The translations under genes and the position numbers were made by a program. This document shows positions 61,342 to 64,000 of a stretch of DNA of 64,000 bases, in pieces. Under the pieces are notes generated by a model, which ran no database searches, was not told the DNA's origin, and was given only the letters and a program-made list of their open reading frames with translations. Every line of letters begins with the position of its first letter. The stretch's first letter is position 1. This stretch comes from CAYYWP01 sp050176585 (GTDB lineage Bacteria; Desulfobacterota; Binatia; HRBIN30; CADEER01), in NCBI GenBank assembly GCA_050176585.1, contig JBFXHX010000004.1, positions 99,576-163,575 of the forward strand, read 5' to 3'.

Positions 61342-61689
61342 TCAGGGTGCCCGCAGCGCGCCGTGATCGTCGCAGTGCCCCTCATGCGGATGGTGCAGAT
61401 GTCCGGCCACCAGGTAGTCGAGGTGATCGGCATGCGGGACGCTTTCGTGCCCGCAGCCCGCGCGGTGCGCATGCGCGCTGTCGTGCTCGCCGCACGCGTG
61501 ACCGCTGGTGCAGGCTGTGGGGTTCGTCTGTCCCGCCGACAGCGCACACTCGTCAACGTGGTCATCGTGCACGCGGTGCAGGTGGCCATCATGGAGGTAG
61601 TCCGTGTGGTCATCGTGCCGCACCGCCGTGTGGCCGCAACCGGAGCCGTGCCGATGATCGTGCGGTTCATGGGTTTTATGCTGCGCCAT
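61342..61689 (-). CDS. Histidine-rich metal-binding protein with internal duplication
   Basis: 115-residue cytoplasmic protein with an extreme His/Asp content. Two related units: CGHTAVRHDDHTDYLHDGHL (about 18-37) and CGHESVPHADHLDYLVAGHL (about 80-99), each followed by an H-x2-H-x2-H-x-D run, joined by a Cys-containing linker (TACTSGHACGEHDSAHAH). ATG at 61689 with GAGG upstream. Related His-rich proteins are seen in many bacteria near zinc or nickel genes (recollection); the metal is not known here, and no transporter gene is adjacent. A buffer or chaperone for zinc, copper or nickel is inferred. Confidence 0.82.
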   Translation of the reverse strand: MAQHKTHEPHDHRHGSGCGHTAVRHDDHTDYLHDGHLHRVHDDHVDECALSAGQTNPTACTSGHACGEHDSAHAHRAGCGHESVPHADHLDYLVAGHLHHPHEGHCDDHGALRAP

Positions 61690-61790
61690 TATGTACCTCG
61701 TAAGCCGCCTAACACATAGCAGACCATCTGCCAATGCGCCGGGCGCAGTTCTAGGCTTGCAGCATGTCTCGAACTGCTCAGGGCATCGTA

Positions 61791-61890
61791 NNNNNNNNNN
61801 NNNNNNNNNNNNNNNNNNNNNNNNNNNNNNNNNNNNNNNNNNNNNNNNNNNNNNNNNNNNNNNNNNNNNNNNNNNNNNNNNNNNNNNNNN
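61791..61890. other. Assembly gap (100 N)
   Basis: Exactly 100 undetermined bases between the His-rich protein gene and the aldo/keto reductase gene. True size unknown, so adjacency of these two genes is not proven. Confidence 0.99.
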
Positions 61891-61992
61891 GGCGAGCCGG
61901 CCCGAGGGAGCCGGGCGATCTTTGCGCCACCGTCCACCTGCTGTTCGTGCCGCGCGTATTGTCCGCCGGCGCAGCGTCGCTACAGTGCGCGT

Positions 61993-62961
61993 ATGGACTA
62001 TCTGCCGCTCGGCCGCACGGCCGTGAAGGTGAGCCGGCTCTGTCTGGGCACGATGAACTTTGGCCCGCAGACGAGCGAAGCGGACAGCTTCGCGATCATG
62101 GACGCGGCGCTGGGCGCGGGGATCAACTTCTTCGATACCGCGAATACGTATGGCCGCGCGCTCGGCCCCGGCGCGACGGAACAGATCCTCGGCCGCTGGT
62201 TTGCGCAGCGGCAGTGCCGTGACCGCGTCGTGCTCGCCACCAAGGTCTACGGCCGCGTGGGCGACGGCCCGAACGACCAGGGGCTCTCGGCGTATCACAT
62301 CACCCGCGCCTGCGAGGCGAGTCTCCAGCGGCTGCAGACGGACCGGATCGATCTCTACCAGATGCACCACGTCGACCGCAGCGCGCCGTGGGACGAGGTG
62401 TGGGAGGCGGTGGGGCGATTGGTGCAGGCGGGCAAGGTGATTTACGTCGGCAGCAGCAACTTCGCCGGCTGGCACCTCGCGCAGGCGAATGCCGCCGCCG
62501 CGGCGCGACACTTCCTAGGGCTGGTGAGCGAGCAGAGCCTCTACAACCTGCGCTCGCGCACGATCGAGCTGGAGGTCATTCCGGCCTGCCGCGCGCTCGG
62601 ACTCGCGCTGCTGCCGTGGAGCCCGCTCGCCGGCGGCTTGCTCGCCGGCGTGCTGCGAGACGCCGGCAACGGCCGGCGCGCCTCCGACTTCGTCCGCGAG
62701 CGGATCGCGTCGCACCGCGCCCAGCTCGAGGCGTACGAAGCGCTGTGCGAATCGCTCGGCGCGTCACCGGCGGATGTCGCACTGGCCTGGGTGCTGCACA
62801 ATCCCGCAGTGACCGCGCCGATCATCGGCCCGCGCACGCTGGACCAATTGCACGGCGCGCTGCGCGCCCTCGAGCTCCGCCTGGATGACGCGACCTTGCG
62901 GCGCCTGGACGAGATCTGGCCCGGCCCGGGTGGCGAGGCGCCGGAAGCCTACGCCTGGTAA
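61993..62961 (+). CDS. Aldo/keto reductase
   Basis: 322-residue NAD(P)H-dependent aldo/keto reductase (TIM barrel), YhdN/Tas-like group. Catalytic tetrad visible: D and Y in FFDTANTYGRA, K in VLATKVYGRV, H in YQMHHVDRS. Cofactor-binding C-terminal region: SPLAGGLLAGV and APIIGPRTLDQLHGAL. ATG at 61993. Substrate unknown; no functional link to neighbours. Confidence 0.93.
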   Translation: MDYLPLGRTAVKVSRLCLGTMNFGPQTSEADSFAIMDAALGAGINFFDTANTYGRALGPGATEQILGRWFAQRQCRDRVVLATKVYGRVGDGPNDQGLSAYHITRACEASLQRLQTDRIDLYQMHHVDRSAPWDEVWEAVGRLVQAGKVIYVGSSNFAGWHLAQANAAAAARHFLGLVSEQSLYNLRSRTIELEVIPACRALGLALLPWSPLAGGLLAGVLRDAGNGRRASDFVRERIASHRAQLEAYEALCESLGASPADVALAWVLHNPAVTAPIIGPRTLDQLHGALRALELRLDDATLRRLDEIWPGPGGEAPEAYAW

Positions 62962-63182
62962 CTCCGGCGCGCGCCCACCCCCCGCCTGGCGCAGTCGCGA
63001 GCGCAAAACGGGATACAAGTCGGACGTTCGGCCGCCCCCGCGCGCTGGCCGCACAGGTGCGATTCGGGGCTCGCGGAGTTGTCGGCCCACCCCGGACTGA
63101 GATAGGGGAGCTTTGCGCGGCTCTGGCCTGTGACTTTTGCGGCGCCACCCGCCGCAGACACAACCGCCGGCACGTATCCGCC

Positions 63183-63614
63183 ATGACCGCCCGCCCAGAG
63201 CGCATCGAGGAGCCGCAGCTCGCGCTGCGCGATCTGCAGAGGACCGTCGTCGCGCTGCGGGCCGAGCTGGAGAATGCGCGGGTCGACGCGCAAAACGCCG
63301 CGTCGGCTGGAGCTTCGGCCCCGAGTGCAGAGATCGTCCAGCTGCGGGGCACCGTCGTCGCGTTGCGCGGCGCGCTCGAGGCGGCGCGCGAAGACAAGGC
63401 GCATGCGGTGCGCGACGCGCTGGCCGGCACGCGTGACGAGATCAGCCAGCTGCGCTCCACGGCTGCCGCGCTGCGCACCGAGCTCGAGCGCGCACGCGGC
63501 GACGCACGAGAGGCGCTGAGCGCGGCCGAGGCGCGTCACCGCGACGAGGTGCGCCAGCTGCACGCGATGGTGCGCGCGCTGCGCGAGCAGCTCGAGGCGG
63601 CGCGGACGCGCTGA
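63183..63614 (+). CDS. Coiled-coil protein with four 36-residue repeats
   Basis: 143-residue, almost wholly helical protein of unknown function. Four repeats of a Q-L-R-x-T-V-x-A-L-R-x-x-L-E-x-A-R pattern start at residues 19, 54, 90 and 126, spaced 35, 36 and 36. Rich in Ala, Arg, Glu and Leu; no signal peptide or membrane segment. ATG at 63183. Ends four bases before the GAF-domain gene, so probably co-transcribed and possibly its dimerising partner. Confidence 0.75.
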   Translation: MTARPERIEEPQLALRDLQRTVVALRAELENARVDAQNAASAGASAPSAEIVQLRGTVVALRGALEAAREDKAHAVRDALAGTRDEISQLRSTAAALRTELERARGDAREALSAAEARHRDEVRQLHAMVRALREQLEAARTR

Positions 63615-63618
63615 CGGT

Positions 63619-64000
63619 ATGCGCGCCAGACCCGCGTTGCGCGCCGCAGGCGAGGCGCCGGTGTCCGCCGCTGGGCGGCGGCTCAAGTTCGTCGAGCTGT
63701 TACTCGAGGTGACACGGCGCATGGCCGCACAGGACTCGCTCGACGACGTGCTGCTGGCGCTGGTCGAGATGTCGAGCACGGAGCTGAATGCCGAGCGCGG
63801 TGCACTGTTCCTCAACGACCCGGACACCGGCGAGCTCTATTCGCGCGTGGCTCAGGGCAACGTGAAGCGGGAGATCCGCTTCATCAACTCGGTCGGCATC
63901 GCCGGTCACGTGTTCACCACCGGCAACCCGGCGATCGTGCATGATGCCTACGGGGACCCGCGCTTCAACCGCTCGGTCGACGAGCAAACGGGCTTCGTCA
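63619..64000 (+). CDS. GAF-domain signalling protein, partial
   Basis: N-terminal 127 residues of a GAF-domain protein that continues past the window. After a basic leader, LKFVELLLEVTRRMAAQDSL and LDDVLLALVEMSSTELNAER begin a GAF domain (GALFLNDPDTGELYSRVAQG, GIAGHVFTTGNPAIVHDAYG). This opening is common in class III adenylate/guanylate cyclases and in GAF-linked phosphodiesterases or kinases; the output domain is outside the window. ATG at 63619, four bases after the coiled-coil gene. Confidence 0.8.
   Translation, partial: MRARPALRAAGEAPVSAAGRRLKFVELLLEVTRRMAAQDSLDDVLLALVEMSSTELNAERGALFLNDPDTGELYSRVAQGNVKREIRFINSVGIAGHVFTTGNPAIVHDAYGDPRFNRSVDEQTGFV

Noticed and set aside
61699..62026. Open frames running across the N gap at 61791
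   Set aside because: They exist only because N is translated as X; gap length is arbitrary.
1..64000. CRISPR arrays, insertion sequences, phage genes, rRNA
   Set aside because: No regular short repeats with spacers, no transposase or integrase motifs and no rRNA-like sequence were seen on reading both strands.

Overview
The window is GC-rich, densely coded DNA of Gram-negative type: two TonB-dependent receptors, TonB-ExbB-ExbD, an RND pump and a porin. It looks like a metagenome-derived scaffold, because it has two gaps of exactly 100 N (29692-29791, 61791-61890) and several genes broken by single-base frameshifts. A secreted protein at 28777 starts with an EF-hand/dockerin-like repeat and a Thr/Pro/Ala-rich linker. 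Together with the three luciferase-like (LLM) flavoprotein genes and a lanthanide-type methanol dehydrogenase, this resembles Candidatus Binatota or a related deltaproteobacterial lineage. That placement is inference from style, not from a marker gene.

Layout. 1-1948: three-subunit molybdenum hydroxylase (minus; large subunit runs off the left edge). 2481-7431: TetR regulator with a double palindromic operator, RND adaptor and RND pump. 7584-15184: catabolic block with a Rieske oxygenase, two LLM flavoproteins, an MmgE/PrpD protein, a two-subunit B12-dependent acyl-CoA mutase with an unusual active site, and a conserved unknown. 15358-16226: frameshifted remnant of a beta-propeller/dockerin protein. 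17061-21925: acetone-carboxylase-like three-gene operon, ending at a hairpin shared with a convergent LLM gene. 23359-32273: Fur-type iron regulon (FecA-like receptor, tonB-exbB-exbD, imelysin plus HTTM membrane protein), with a Fur-box-like site at each of the three promoters. 32468-36550: carbazole-dioxygenase-like Rieske protein, then threonine synthase and a cystathionine gamma-synthase-like enzyme in one operon.

36770-47919 is the centrepiece: nine minus-strand genes, each overlapping the next. They are xoxF, xoxJ, a cytochrome c lipoprotein, caa3-type oxidase subunits II, I and III, a small membrane protein, a CtaG fused to a PQQ-associated beta-propeller, and a TonB-dependent receptor. 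The order suggests one transcript that builds a path from methanol (or another short alcohol) through a lanthanide-PQQ dehydrogenase and cytochrome c to oxygen, with its own outer-membrane receptor, possibly for lanthanide or copper uptake. A porin is divergent from xoxF, and the shared promoter region holds a palindrome and a tandem repeat.

49974-53833: beta-carbonic anhydrase, SulP transporter and two tandem-domain universal stress proteins in one operon. 54618-64000: OsmC protein, MEDS-PAS-PAS-GAF hybrid histidine kinase, CsbD, DUF1428, a stretch of decayed genes (59554-61116), a His-rich metal-binding protein, an aldo/keto reductase, a 36-residue-repeat coiled-coil protein and the start of a GAF-domain protein. 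I saw no tRNA, rRNA, CRISPR array or transposase.
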